NCBI GenBank assembly: GCA_020060485.1
Contig: JAGVAB010000120.1
Coordinates: forward strand, 1 to 22,904
DNA length: 22,904 bases
Direction: 5' to 3'
Source: Anaerolineales bacterium
GTDB lineage: Bacteria; Chloroflexota; Anaerolineae; Anaerolineales; Anaerolineaceae
Shown: positions 8,015 through 14,416 of the stretch, piece by piece
How the letters are laid out: each line of letters opens with the position of its first letter
Numbering within the stretch: position 1 is the first letter of the stretch
Made by a program: the position numbers and the translations under genes
The notes under the pieces: generated by a model
Told to the model about the DNA's origin: nothing
Seen by the model: the letters and a program-made list of their open reading frames with translations, nothing else
Databases searched by the model: none

Positions 8015-8290
8015 ATTCATCTCCTTTGATGATGCAACCAATATTGCACTCTGCAAGTATACCTTTATTGTGCCATCAAACGGATGACAGGTTTTTAGGG
8101 TCTTTGGGAACAACCGTGAAGCATGACAGGATTGGCGGTTTTGCCTGATGCCTGATGAAAAGACTTCCTGACCTGTCCAAAGAGATGATAAAATGAAGGC
8201 TGGCTGCGTCCCAAGTGCGGGCGCAATGAATATAAATCCCAAGCTGTACACTAAGCATGTCGAAGTGCCGGTTTGATTCGAGAGTGGTTT
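8015..8290. promoter_or_regulatory. Divergent intergenic region upstream of gatB
   Basis: This stretch of 276 bases holds AAGGAG for the minus-strand gene (next to 8020), a possible minus-strand -10 TATACT (8056-8061), a half copy of the GACCTGTCC palindrome (about 8167-8178), an extended -10 element TGATAAAAT (8186-8194) that could drive gatB, and a degenerate copy of the AGCATGTCGAAG repeat (8247-8273). Confidence 0.4.
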
Positions 8291-9763
8291 ATGCAATACG
8301 AAGCTGTGATTGGGTTGGAAGTCCATACCGAGATGTTAACCGAATCCAAGATGTTTTGCGCCTGCCCTGTGCTGGATTACACCCAGGCAGTGCCCAACAT
8401 CGCTGTGTGTCCGGTGTGCGCCGGTATGCCCGGCGTGCTGCCGGTGATCAACCAGAAGGCGGTTGAGTATGCCGTGCGGGTTGGCCTGGCGCTGGAATGT
8501 AAGATCGCGCCAGTGAGCATTTTTGCGCGCAAGAATTATTTCTACCCCGATCTGCCCAAGGGCTACCAGATTTCCCAGTTTGAAGAACCGCTGGCGCACA
8601 ACGGCCGCCTGAAGATACAAACCTCGCAGGGCGAAAAGACGATTCGCATCCTGCGCGCCCACCTGGAAGAGGATGCCGGCAAGCTGACCCACATGGAACG
8701 CGGCGGCGAGACCTATTCACTGGTCGACCTCAACCGCGCCGGTGTGGCCCTGCTGGAGATCGTCACCGAGCCGGACATGCGCTCGGTGGAGGAAGTGCTG
8801 GCCTATGGCCAGGCATTGCGCGATATCATCCGCTATGTGGGTGTCAATTCTGGCGATATGTCGAAGGGCGTGATGCGCTTTGAGGCCAATGTCTCGGTGC
8901 GCCCATTGGGCAGCGACGTGCTCAACCCGCGGGCCGAGATCAAGAATCTGAACAGCTTCCGCGCCATGGAGCGCGCCGTGGCCTACCAGATCGAACAGCA
9001 GATTGCCAAAATGGAACGCGGCGAGCAGGTGGAGCAGGAGACCCTCGGTTGGGATGAGACCCGCCAGGAGACCTATTCCCAGCGCAGCAAGGAAGATGCT
9101 CACGATTACCGTTACTTCCCTGAGCCGGACCTGCCCCCGCTGGTGCTGGAACAGGCATGGATCGATGAGATTGCTGCTTCCCTTCCCGAGCTGCCCCAGG
9201 CCAAAGCGGCCCGCTTTCAGTCGCAGTATGACCTCACGGAAGTGGACGCTAACGTGCTGGTCGGCGAGCAGGACATTGCCAATTTCTTTGAAGCCGTGCT
9301 GGCTGCTGGCCCGGCCTTGCCGCCGCGCCTGGCGGCCAACTGGATGACCGGCGAGCTGTTTGGCTGGATGAATACCTGCGGTGAAACGATCGACTGTTTG
9401 CAGGTGACCCCGCAGGGGTTGGCGGAACTGCTGACTCTGCTGGAAAAGGGCGAAATCAACGCCACCACTGCCAAGGCCGTGCTGAATGAGATGCTCGAAA
9501 GCGGCCAGTCTGCCGAAGAGATCATTGCCGCCAAAGGCTTGAGTCAGATATCGGACACGGATGCCATTGCCGGGCTGGTGCGGGATGTGCTGGCGCAGCA
9601 CCCGCAGGAATTGGCCAGTTACCTGGCGGGCAAGGAGAGTCTTTCCAACTGGTTCTTTGGGCAGGTGATGCGTGCAGCCCGCGGCCAGGCCAACCCCCAG
9701 GTTCTCAAAGATGAACTGAACTGTCAATTGGCAGCCGCCAATTTGTCTGACAAAGTTGTATAG
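8291..9763 (+). CDS. gatB: Aspartyl/glutamyl-tRNA amidotransferase subunit B
   Basis: GatB is the kinase/transamidase subunit that binds the mischarged tRNA, phosphorylates its side-chain carboxyl and transfers ammonia from GatA. The 490-residue product has the family opening YEAVIGLEVHTE, the block ARKNYFYPDLPKGYQISQFE, and EEDAGKLTHM and VDLNRAGVALLEIVTEPD of the cradle domain. Cys pairs at 23/25 and 40/43 (CAC, CPVC) could bind a metal. The C-terminal about 60 residues form the YqeY-like tail that contacts tRNA (FFGQVMRAARGQANP). ATG 8291 is the family start; a TTG at 8273 would add six residues. Its ribosome site is weak (GAGAG). It is separated from gatCA by about 6.3 kb. Confidence 0.97.
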   Translation: MQYEAVIGLEVHTEMLTESKMFCACPVLDYTQAVPNIAVCPVCAGMPGVLPVINQKAVEYAVRVGLALECKIAPVSIFARKNYFYPDLPKGYQISQFEEPLAHNGRLKIQTSQGEKTIRILRAHLEEDAGKLTHMERGGETYSLVDLNRAGVALLEIVTEPDMRSVEEVLAYGQALRDIIRYVGVNSGDMSKGVMRFEANVSVRPLGSDVLNPRAEIKNLNSFRAMERAVAYQIEQQIAKMERGEQVEQETLGWDETRQETYSQRSKEDAHDYRYFPEPDLPPLVLEQAWIDEIAASLPELPQAKAARFQSQYDLTEVDANVLVGEQDIANFFEAVLAAGPALPPRLAANWMTGELFGWMNTCGETIDCLQVTPQGLAELLTLLEKGEINATTAKAVLNEMLESGQSAEEIIAAKGLSQISDTDAIAGLVRDVLAQHPQELASYLAGKESLSNWFFGQVMRAARGQANPQVLKDELNCQLAAANLSDKVV

Positions 9764-10044
9764 ATGCGTTGACGGACATCACACCGGATTAGGGCGTTTC
9801 ATCATCTTGACGCCGTTCTGCTTTTTTGCTACCTTTATAGTATGGACTTGTCAGTGGAGGAAGCAGTGCCGAGCATTGCCTGCATAAATCTCTGCACATT
9901 GAGCGGATGCACAACCGGTGTGTCCGCATATTCATTAATAAGATCGTACGCCGAGCCTGTCGAAGCGTACGGTTTTATTTACACCACTGACTTATAGGAT
10001 CCTCACTTTTTCATTCTAGTTTCCGAACAGGAGAAAAAACAGGA
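9764..10044 (+). promoter_or_regulatory. gdh upstream region with two hairpins
   Basis: A possible promoter has TTGACG (9807-9812) and TACCTT (9830-9835) with 17 bp spacing. Downstream, an RNA stem GCGGATGCAC/GTGTGTCCGC (9903-9912 and 9918-9927) is complete if two G-U pairs are allowed. A second stem CGTACGC/GCGTACG (9945-9951 and 9965-9971) followed by GGTTTTATTT is a copy of a dispersed repeat and could act as a terminator or attenuator. The glutamate dehydrogenase ribosome site AGGAG begins near 10029. A 51-codon ORF from 9842 runs through the repeat and is not called. Confidence 0.4.
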
Positions 10045-11331
10045 ATGGCATCTTCAACCAACGCGTTTGAAATGGCGCAAAGTCAATTTGACCATGTTGC
10101 CGAGCAATTGAAACTCGACCCGCAGGTGCGGGAATTCCTCCGCTGGCCGCTGCGTGAATATCATTTCCGTATCCCGGTACGCATGGATGATGGGACGCTG
10201 CGGGTGTTTGAGGGCTTCCGCGTACAGCACAATGATGCCCGCGGCCCGAACAAGGGCGGCATTCGGTTTCATCCGGCTGAGACGATGGATACGGTGCGCG
10301 CGCTGGGCATGTGGATGACCTGGAAATGCGCCGTGGCCGACATTCCTCTGGGCGGCGGCAAAGGTGGTGTCATCGTTGACCCTTCCACCCTTTCGGCAAG
10401 TGAAAAAGAGCGCCTGGTGCGTGGTTGGGTGCAGCAAATGTGGAAGAACATCGGTCCGCGCCAGGATGTGCCCGCCCCGGATGTGGGCACCACCCCGCAG
10501 ATGATGGGCTGGATGATGGATGAATATTCGCGCCTTTCCGGGCAATATACTCCGGGCGTGATCACCGGCAAACCAGTGGGCGGCGGCGGTTCGCTGGGCC
10601 GCACTGAGGCCACTGGCTATGGCGTGATCTACACCGTGCGCGAGGCGATGAAGTACCTCAAGCTGGATCCCAAACAGTGCCGGGCGGCTTTTCAGGGCTT
10701 TGGCAACGTAGCCCAATATGCGGCCATTGGTTTTGTGGAAATGCTGGGTGGCACTGTGGTGTGCGTTTCCTACTGGGACCGCGATGACCGCGCCCCTTAT
10801 ACCGTTTCCAAAGAAGATGGCGTGGACCCTCACTTTTTGATGAGCATCACCGACCAGTACGGCTCGATTGACAAGCAAAAAGCTGTTGCGGCCGGTTATG
10901 TGATCGAAGACGCCGAAGCCTGGATCAGCAAGGATGTGGACGTGCTCATCCCGGCGGCCCTGGAAGGCCAGATCAACGTCGATACGGTCAAGAACATCAG
11001 CAGCCGGGTGAAGATCATCGCCGAAGGCGCCAACGGCCCCACCACCCCCGAAGCGGACGCAGTCATCAAGGAACGCGGCATCTTCATGATCCCCGACTTC
11101 TTGTGTAATGCCGGCGGCGTGACCGTGTCTTACTTTGAGGGCGTGCAAAACGACATGAACTTCTACTGGACCAAGCAGGAAGTGCTGGAAAAAGAAGACA
11201 CCAAAATGACCCAGGCTTTCCAGGGCGTGCTGGATATGTCGCTCAAGGCCAAGGTTTACATGCGCGATGCGGCTTACATGGTGGCCATTGACCGGGTGGT
11301 CAAGGCCATGGAGTTGCGCGGCTGGATCTAG
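10045..11331 (+). CDS. gdhA: Glutamate dehydrogenase (Glu/Leu/Phe/Val dehydrogenase family)
   Basis: The enzyme interconverts glutamate and 2-oxoglutarate plus ammonia. It has 428 residues, typical for hexameric GDH. The catalytic set is intact: Lys70 in GPNKGGIRFHP, Lys94 in MTWKCAVA, Lys106 in PLGGGKGGV and Asp146 in PAPDVGT; their spacings (24, 12 and 40 residues) equal those of the Clostridium symbiosum enzyme. The Rossmann motif GFGNVA is at 218-223. The strand after it reads VVCVSYWDRDD, where more usual enzymes have (V)VAVSDS; the cofactor (NAD or NADP) is therefore not clear. The gene looks monocistronic, ending at a hairpin at 11357. The symbol is generic (gdhA/gluD). Confidence 0.93.
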   Translation: MASSTNAFEMAQSQFDHVAEQLKLDPQVREFLRWPLREYHFRIPVRMDDGTLRVFEGFRVQHNDARGPNKGGIRFHPAETMDTVRALGMWMTWKCAVADIPLGGGKGGVIVDPSTLSASEKERLVRGWVQQMWKNIGPRQDVPAPDVGTTPQMMGWMMDEYSRLSGQYTPGVITGKPVGGGGSLGRTEATGYGVIYTVREAMKYLKLDPKQCRAAFQGFGNVAQYAAIGFVEMLGGTVVCVSYWDRDDRAPYTVSKEDGVDPHFLMSITDQYGSIDKQKAVAAGYVIEDAEAWISKDVDVLIPAALEGQINVDTVKNISSRVKIIAEGANGPTTPEADAVIKERGIFMIPDFLCNAGGVTVSYFEGVQNDMNFYWTKQEVLEKEDTKMTQAFQGVLDMSLKAKVYMRDAAYMVAIDRVVKAMELRGWI

Positions 11332-11356
11332 GTTTCAATCTGTTCTAAATCATCAA

Positions 11357-11394
11357 CCTCCCGCGGGTTTCAAATCCGCGGGAGGTGTGTATTT
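11357..11394 (+). terminator. GC-rich hairpin after gdh
   Basis: A perfect 10-bp stem CCTCCCGCGG/CCGCGGGAGG (11357-11366 and 11376-11385) extends inward by a G-U and A-T pairs and is followed by TGTGTATTTT. The T-run is weak, but the position 25 bases after gdh and before the convergent flavodoxin gene suits a two-way terminator. Confidence 0.55.
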
Positions 11395-11451
11395 TAAACC
11401 AACAGGCACACAGCGGACAAGCCGAAAATATGCGCCCACGCCTGTCAAAGG

Positions 11452-11919
11452 TTAAAACAAGTCTGTCAGTTGCTGCATCAGTTGGGCTGTCTTCTGTTTG
11501 CGTCCAAAAGTGAGCCGGTTGACACTCCCTGCACCGATCATCTTCCCGCCTTTGGCTGCACACATTTCTGTCATGCGGGCAATGGCTTGTTTACTGCCGA
11601 TGGCGGGCGGGAAAAAGCCGGTTACGAGGATGGCGATCGGTTTACCTTCCAACAAGGGAAGCTGTTCCAGATATTGGACCATCGGCGCCGCCGGAATTCC
11701 ACCCCATACCGGTGCAGCCAAAACCAGAACTTCATACGGCTCAACGTCTGGGGCAGACTTCAGGGCAACATTCGGGTCTGCGCCGGGCTTGACCGGCAGT
11801 GTGGTTTCGATCTGTTCAAGCGCGGCCTGATGCCCTTTGGCTGCCAGGGCATGCTCGAGCTGTCTGGCTGCGGCCAGGGTGTTGCCAGTTTGTGAATAGA
11901 CGATGATGCCGATGCTCAT
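11452..11919 (-). CDS. Flavodoxin-like protein
   Basis: A 155-residue FMN-binding flavodoxin-fold protein that probably carries electrons or reduces small substrates in the cytoplasm. The N-terminus MSIGIIVYSQTGNT gives beta-strand 1 and the FMN phosphate loop (S9-T14). The second flavin loop is LAAPVWGGIPAAP. The C-terminal part contains LVTGFFPPAIGSKQAIARM. The start at 11919 has AAAGGAG upstream on the minus strand; the longer reading from 11973 lacks one and would overlap the hairpin at 11939-11968. It follows the lipoprotein gene in the same direction with 61 bases between them. Whether it is a true flavodoxin or a flavin reductase-like variant is open. Confidence 0.85.
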   Translation of the reverse strand: MSIGIIVYSQTGNTLAAARQLEHALAAKGHQAALEQIETTLPVKPGADPNVALKSAPDVEPYEVLVLAAPVWGGIPAAPMVQYLEQLPLLEGKPIAILVTGFFPPAIGSKQAIARMTEMCAAKGGKMIGAGSVNRLTFGRKQKTAQLMQQLTDLF

Positions 11920-11938
11920 AAATTTCTCCTTTGATTGA

Positions 11939-11968
11939 CAGCCGCAGGCCTGTAGAGACCTGCGGCTG
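11939..11968 (-). terminator. Hairpin between lipoprotein and flavodoxin genes
   Basis: A perfect 10-bp stem CAGCCGCAGG/CCTGCGGCTG (11939-11948 and 11959-11968) lies between the two leftward genes. No T-run follows it on the minus strand (TCAATCAAAGG), so partial termination or mRNA stabilisation is as likely as full termination. Confidence 0.45.
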
Positions 11969-11980
11969 AGCATTGAGAGC

Positions 11981-12976
11981 CTATTTGACCACGATGGTAA
12001 CCGGCAGGTTGCAAAGGACTGTGCTGCCTTTGACCAGCGCCCAGTTTGTGGAATAGGTGCCGGCTTTGTCGGGGGCGATCATGTCCACCACAATGGTGAT
12101 GGATTGCCCGGGTTCAACTGTCTTGGGAATATCGTACAATTTTTCGTACTTTTGCATCTCGGTGCCGCTGAGGTGTTTGTAATCTACGGCGGCCACGTCC
12201 CAGGCGCTGTCACTGGTGTTCTTGATCGTCCATGCCGCATCAAAGTCTGCTTTGGGCGGGAAGATGGTATACAGGCTGGGCGAGATGGAGACTTCGCATT
12301 TTGTGGTTGGCACAACTGTGGCAGTGTAAACGACCGTTCCGCTGTCTTTGTTCTCGAAGGCATTGAAGGCGTAGAAGCCGAGGTTGCTGTCCAGGCGAAT
12401 GGTCAGCTTATCCACATTGGCATAATCACCAGGAATGAAGGTGGTGATGAGGAACGTGCCGCCAGAGCCGGAATAAACGGTGCCGGTCACTTTGTTGTTG
12501 CCAGAAAACCCGCTTAAAGGTCCCATGCGGATGGTGAAAACCTGGTTGGGCGGGAAATTCCCGGTTTGAACGGTGACAGCTTTGTTCTTCTGCACGCCCA
12601 TGATGGTGATCTTGGGCGTGGGATTGCTGGAAGTGGCTGTTCGGGTTGCCGTGGGTGTTGTGGTGAAGGTCGCCGTATTGGTGAGGGTCGGTGTATTGGT
12701 GAGGGTCAGCGTGGGCAGGGGTGTCTCTGTGGGCTGCGGGGTGTCGCTGGGCAGGGGCGTGAAGGTAGGTTCCGGGCTGGCGGTGGGCGGTTCGGGTGTA
12801 TTCGTGTCCAGGGCGGGCATTTCGGCGGCAACTGTCAGTGCCGCTTCGGTGCGTACTGCGTTCACCGTTTGGGCCAGGTCGGGGGTGGGCAGCACCGGCA
12901 ACAGGTCCGGTATGACGCAGGCCGTCATCAGAACAAGGATACTCACAATCGTCAGAAATTTTATTTTTATCATCAT
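11981..12976 (-). CDS. Exported lipoprotein with Thr/Pro stalk and NBR1-like FW domain
   Basis: A 331-residue surface lipoprotein. The N-terminus MMIKIKFLTIVSILVLMTAC is a lipoprotein signal with lipobox LMTAC (Cys20). Residues about 55-120 are a low-complexity stalk of Thr, Pro and Glu (TPEPP, TPQPTETPLPTLT, TNTATFTTTP). A middle domain (about 125-225) begins with PKITIMGVQKNKAVTV and is of beta type. The last about 100 residues match the pattern of the NBR1 four-tryptophan Ig-like domain: ISPSLYTIFPPKADFDAAW, IKNTSDSAWD, and TYSTNWALVKG. This domain is known in eukaryotic autophagy receptor NBR1 and in bacterial exported proteins. The start is set by AAGGTGAAG; ATG 12976 or 12973 are equally possible. 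Ligand unknown. Confidence 0.83.
   Translation of the reverse strand: MMIKIKFLTIVSILVLMTACVIPDLLPVLPTPDLAQTVNAVRTEAALTVAAEMPALDTNTPEPPTASPEPTFTPLPSDTPQPTETPLPTLTLTNTPTLTNTATFTTTPTATRTATSSNPTPKITIMGVQKNKAVTVQTGNFPPNQVFTIRMGPLSGFSGNNKVTGTVYSGSGGTFLITTFIPGDYANVDKLTIRLDSNLGFYAFNAFENKDSGTVVYTATVVPTTKCEVSISPSLYTIFPPKADFDAAWTIKNTSDSAWDVAAVDYKHLSGTEMQKYEKLYDIPKTVEPGQSITIVVDMIAPDKAGTYSTNWALVKGSTVLCNLPVTIVVK
12660..12790. repeat. Low-complexity repeats coding the Thr/Pro stalk
   Basis: Inside the lipoprotein gene the unit GGTGAGGGTC is repeated (about 12680 and 12699) with related TATTGGTGAGGGT blocks. This gives the TLT-N-TPTLTNTAT stretch and is a likely place for slippage. Confidence 0.5.
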
Positions 12977-13225
12977 CTTCACCTTAAAAATCTTTGCATC
13001 ATTCTGGCTGACGCAGGCCGGAATGCACATGCAATCTGATCGTTATTATTGTACGTCAAATTGGGGGCGGAAAATTGCTGCATTTGCCAGACATATAAAA
13101 ATTCCACTCCCATGCGCATTTGAATCTACGGTTAACGTTGGTTAAAGTTGCAGCCGAGCATTCTTTTTGCGTACAATAAAGACGAATCTCGGGCAGGGTT
13201 TGTTCCCGTAGATGAAGCACCCTGT
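12977..13225. other. AT-rich flank left of the DnaA-box array
   Basis: No convincing gene lies here. Stretches near 13036-13060 and 13095-13155 are AT-rich compared with the genes around, and GTTAACGTTGGTTAAAGTTG is at 13131-13150. The promoter of the leftward lipoprotein gene should be here but no clear sigma70 pair was found. If the array to the right is an origin, this flank is one of two possible unwinding regions. Confidence 0.35.
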
Positions 13226-13664
13226 TTTTCCACAGATTTGCTGTGTTTATCCACACCCGCGGCCAGGTTGTGCAGGTTGTTTGCGCAGTTCTCCACCGAA
13301 AATCGGTTTTTATCCAGCAAAAAAGGGTGCCCATCCCCTTTTTGTCTACCGCTTCATCCACAAATGGCGGAGGCTTTTCCCCCATTTTGACAGGTTTGTC
13401 CACAGTTTTCGTGGCCTTTTCCACAGGAATCTGGCGTAAACTGGTGTTGGATAACTTTTCCACGTTTTTTGACAAATTGTCCACAAAAGCATCCCCATTT
13501 TTCCACAAAATTGCACGATGTATCAACAGGAATCTGCCGGTTATCCACCGCTTGCTGACCGCGCCGTGGATAACCGGCAGGCATTGCGGGTAGCTTTCCC
13601 CAAAAAACAGGGTTTCTCCACAGGTCAAACAGGCTTATCCACAGTTTCAGGGCACTTATCCACA
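13226..13664 (+). other. oriC: Array of DnaA boxes with 21-bp spacing (probable oriC)
   Basis: Three perfect TTATCCACA boxes (starts 13247, 13635, 13656) and TTNTCCACA boxes at 13226, 13396, 13417, 13477, 13499 and 13614 lie on the + strand. Weaker ones start at 13289, 13310, 13354, 13456, 13520 and 13541. Distances between starts are 21, 42, 21, 44, 42, 21, 39, 21, 22, 21, 21, 73, 21, 21; in the 42- and 44-bp gaps more decayed sites occur on the same 21-bp phase (13268, 13331, 13375). Two minus-strand sites are at 13446 and 13565. TTATCCACA is the established DnaA target and a cluster this dense is typical of replication origins. No dnaA, dnaN or rnpA gene lies nearby, so origin identity is inference; a DnaA-titration site is the alternative. 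Confidence 0.75.
13534..13580. repeat. Perfect 15-bp inverted repeat with two opposed DnaA boxes
   Basis: CTGCCGGTTATCCAC (13534-13548) and its exact complement GTGGATAACCGGCAG (13566-13580) are separated by 17 bp. Each arm contains TTATCCAC of a DnaA box, facing in opposite directions. It interrupts the otherwise one-directional array. Confidence 0.85.
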
Positions 13665-13830
13665 GAAAAAACATTTGTACCATTGGGGCAAAAACGCTGC
13701 CGTTGTGAGCAGCCCGGTATTTTCGTTGACATATTGAAAATCTGGTCTATTTTCATGGGGCTTGTGAGCGGTATGCTGTCACAGGTACATCGGCAATTCC
13801 ATGCAATTAGTATGCGCTCTGCGCTTGTTT
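13665..13830. other. Flank right of the DnaA-box array
   Basis: No gene was found. It includes an AAAAAACATTTGTA stretch (13666-13679) directly after the last box and a sigma70-like pair TTGACA (13726-13731) and TATTTT (13748-13753) with 16 bp spacing. This could be a second promoter for the small membrane protein or a transcript starting beside the array. Confidence 0.35.
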
Positions 13831-13833
13831 CTC

Positions 13834-13842
13834 TGCTATAAT
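13834..13842 (+). promoter_or_regulatory. Extended -10 promoter of the small membrane protein gene
   Basis: TGCTATAAT is a perfect extended -10 element, with TATAAT at 13837-13842. No clear -35 box is seen, as is usual for this class. Transcription should start near 13849, giving an untranslated leader of about 88 bases and the ribosome site GAGGAG (13922-13927). Confidence 0.65.
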
Positions 13843-13936
13843 GTCTGTACAAGCAATGCACTCTCTGAGGCTGGTCGTGTGATCACGGGGCAGAGAGAAG
13901 TATCTGAACTTGTAGAAATTTGAGGAGAATGAAATT

Positions 13937-14107
13937 ATGAGACTAAATGCACCGAAAGTCATTACCTGGTGGATCGCAGTAATCCTTGGCGCGCTTGGCC
14001 TTCTGGCCACCCTGGGTACCATTCCTGCTCTTGCTGGATTGGCCTTCTGGCTGGTCCTGGCTGGTTTGGTTTTGATGTTGTTGGCCACCTATCTCAAAGA
14101 TCTTTAG
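13937..14107 (+). CDS. 56-residue two-helix membrane protein
   Basis: A short gene coding MRLNAPKVITWWIAVILGAL and onward to TYLKDL. Two hydrophobic helices can be seen at about residues 10-30 and 33-52, separated by GTIP, with short charged ends, so it should be an integral membrane hairpin. Support is good for so short a gene: a perfect extended -10, GAGGAG 9 bases before ATG, and a strong terminator at 14230. The alternative ATG at 13929 stops after three codons. I recognise no function. It lies 273 bases right of the DnaA-box array and is divergent from the kinase-regulator operon's end. It may be a conserved Anaerolineae small protein; this is from impression, not a search. Confidence 0.8.
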   Translation: MRLNAPKVITWWIAVILGALGLLATLGTIPALAGLAFWLVLAGLVLMLLATYLKDL

Positions 14108-14416
14108 ATCGTCTGTTTTGAGGGCGGGCTGTTTCCCGTCAGGTCGGCCCCGCTTTGGAGCTGCCCGCCTGTTTATGGATAATCGCTTGGACATGTCGGT
14201 TTTTTCATTAAGCCGGCCATCATAGAATTCCCCGGTCTGATAGGCCGGGGTTTTTTCTTCCAAAAACACGGTTTTGGGAGCAGGGGAAAGGTTCTGGATC
14301 AACTGCTGTCTGGCTGGGGAATGAATTCCAGCAGATCAAAGTTCCCGCTGTTGAATGCCACCAGTTTTGCCCAGTCGATGGCACCGTGTTCGTCACAAAA
14401 ACCTAACAGGAATCTT
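14108..14416. other. Intergenic region with a hairpin and a possible reading-frame remnant
   Basis: This 309-base stretch holds a stem GGCGGGC/GCCCGCC (14123-14129 and 14163-14169) with a long loop, the + strand terminator at 14230, and on the minus strand a protein-like open stretch (14299-14416) in a different frame from the response regulator (see findings). No complete gene is supported. Confidence 0.45.
14230..14256 (+). terminator. Rho-independent terminator of the small membrane protein
   Basis: CCCCGG (14230-14235) pairs with CCGGGG (14245-14250) around a 9-base loop and is followed by TTTTTT (14251-14256). Confidence 0.8.

Noticed and set aside
8015..8326. N-terminal extension of the zinc-ribbon protein
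   Set aside because: It would overlap the start of gatB and the divergent promoter region; AAAGGAG marks the start at 8014.
9842..9997. 51-codon Cys-containing ORF upstream of gdh
   Set aside because: It reads through the dispersed hairpin repeat and has no clear ribosome site.
13056..13628. 190-codon minus-strand ORF across the DnaA-box array, with repeated VDK/VEK-like triplets
   Set aside because: The repeats come from reading TGTGGATAA-type boxes as codons, which stay in frame because the 21-bp spacing is a multiple of three. There is no ribosome site and no plausible fold.
13226..13664. CRISPR array
   Set aside because: The conserved part is only 9 bases, the spacing is 21 bp, and the sequence matches the DnaA box; CRISPR repeats are longer and near-identical with longer spacers.
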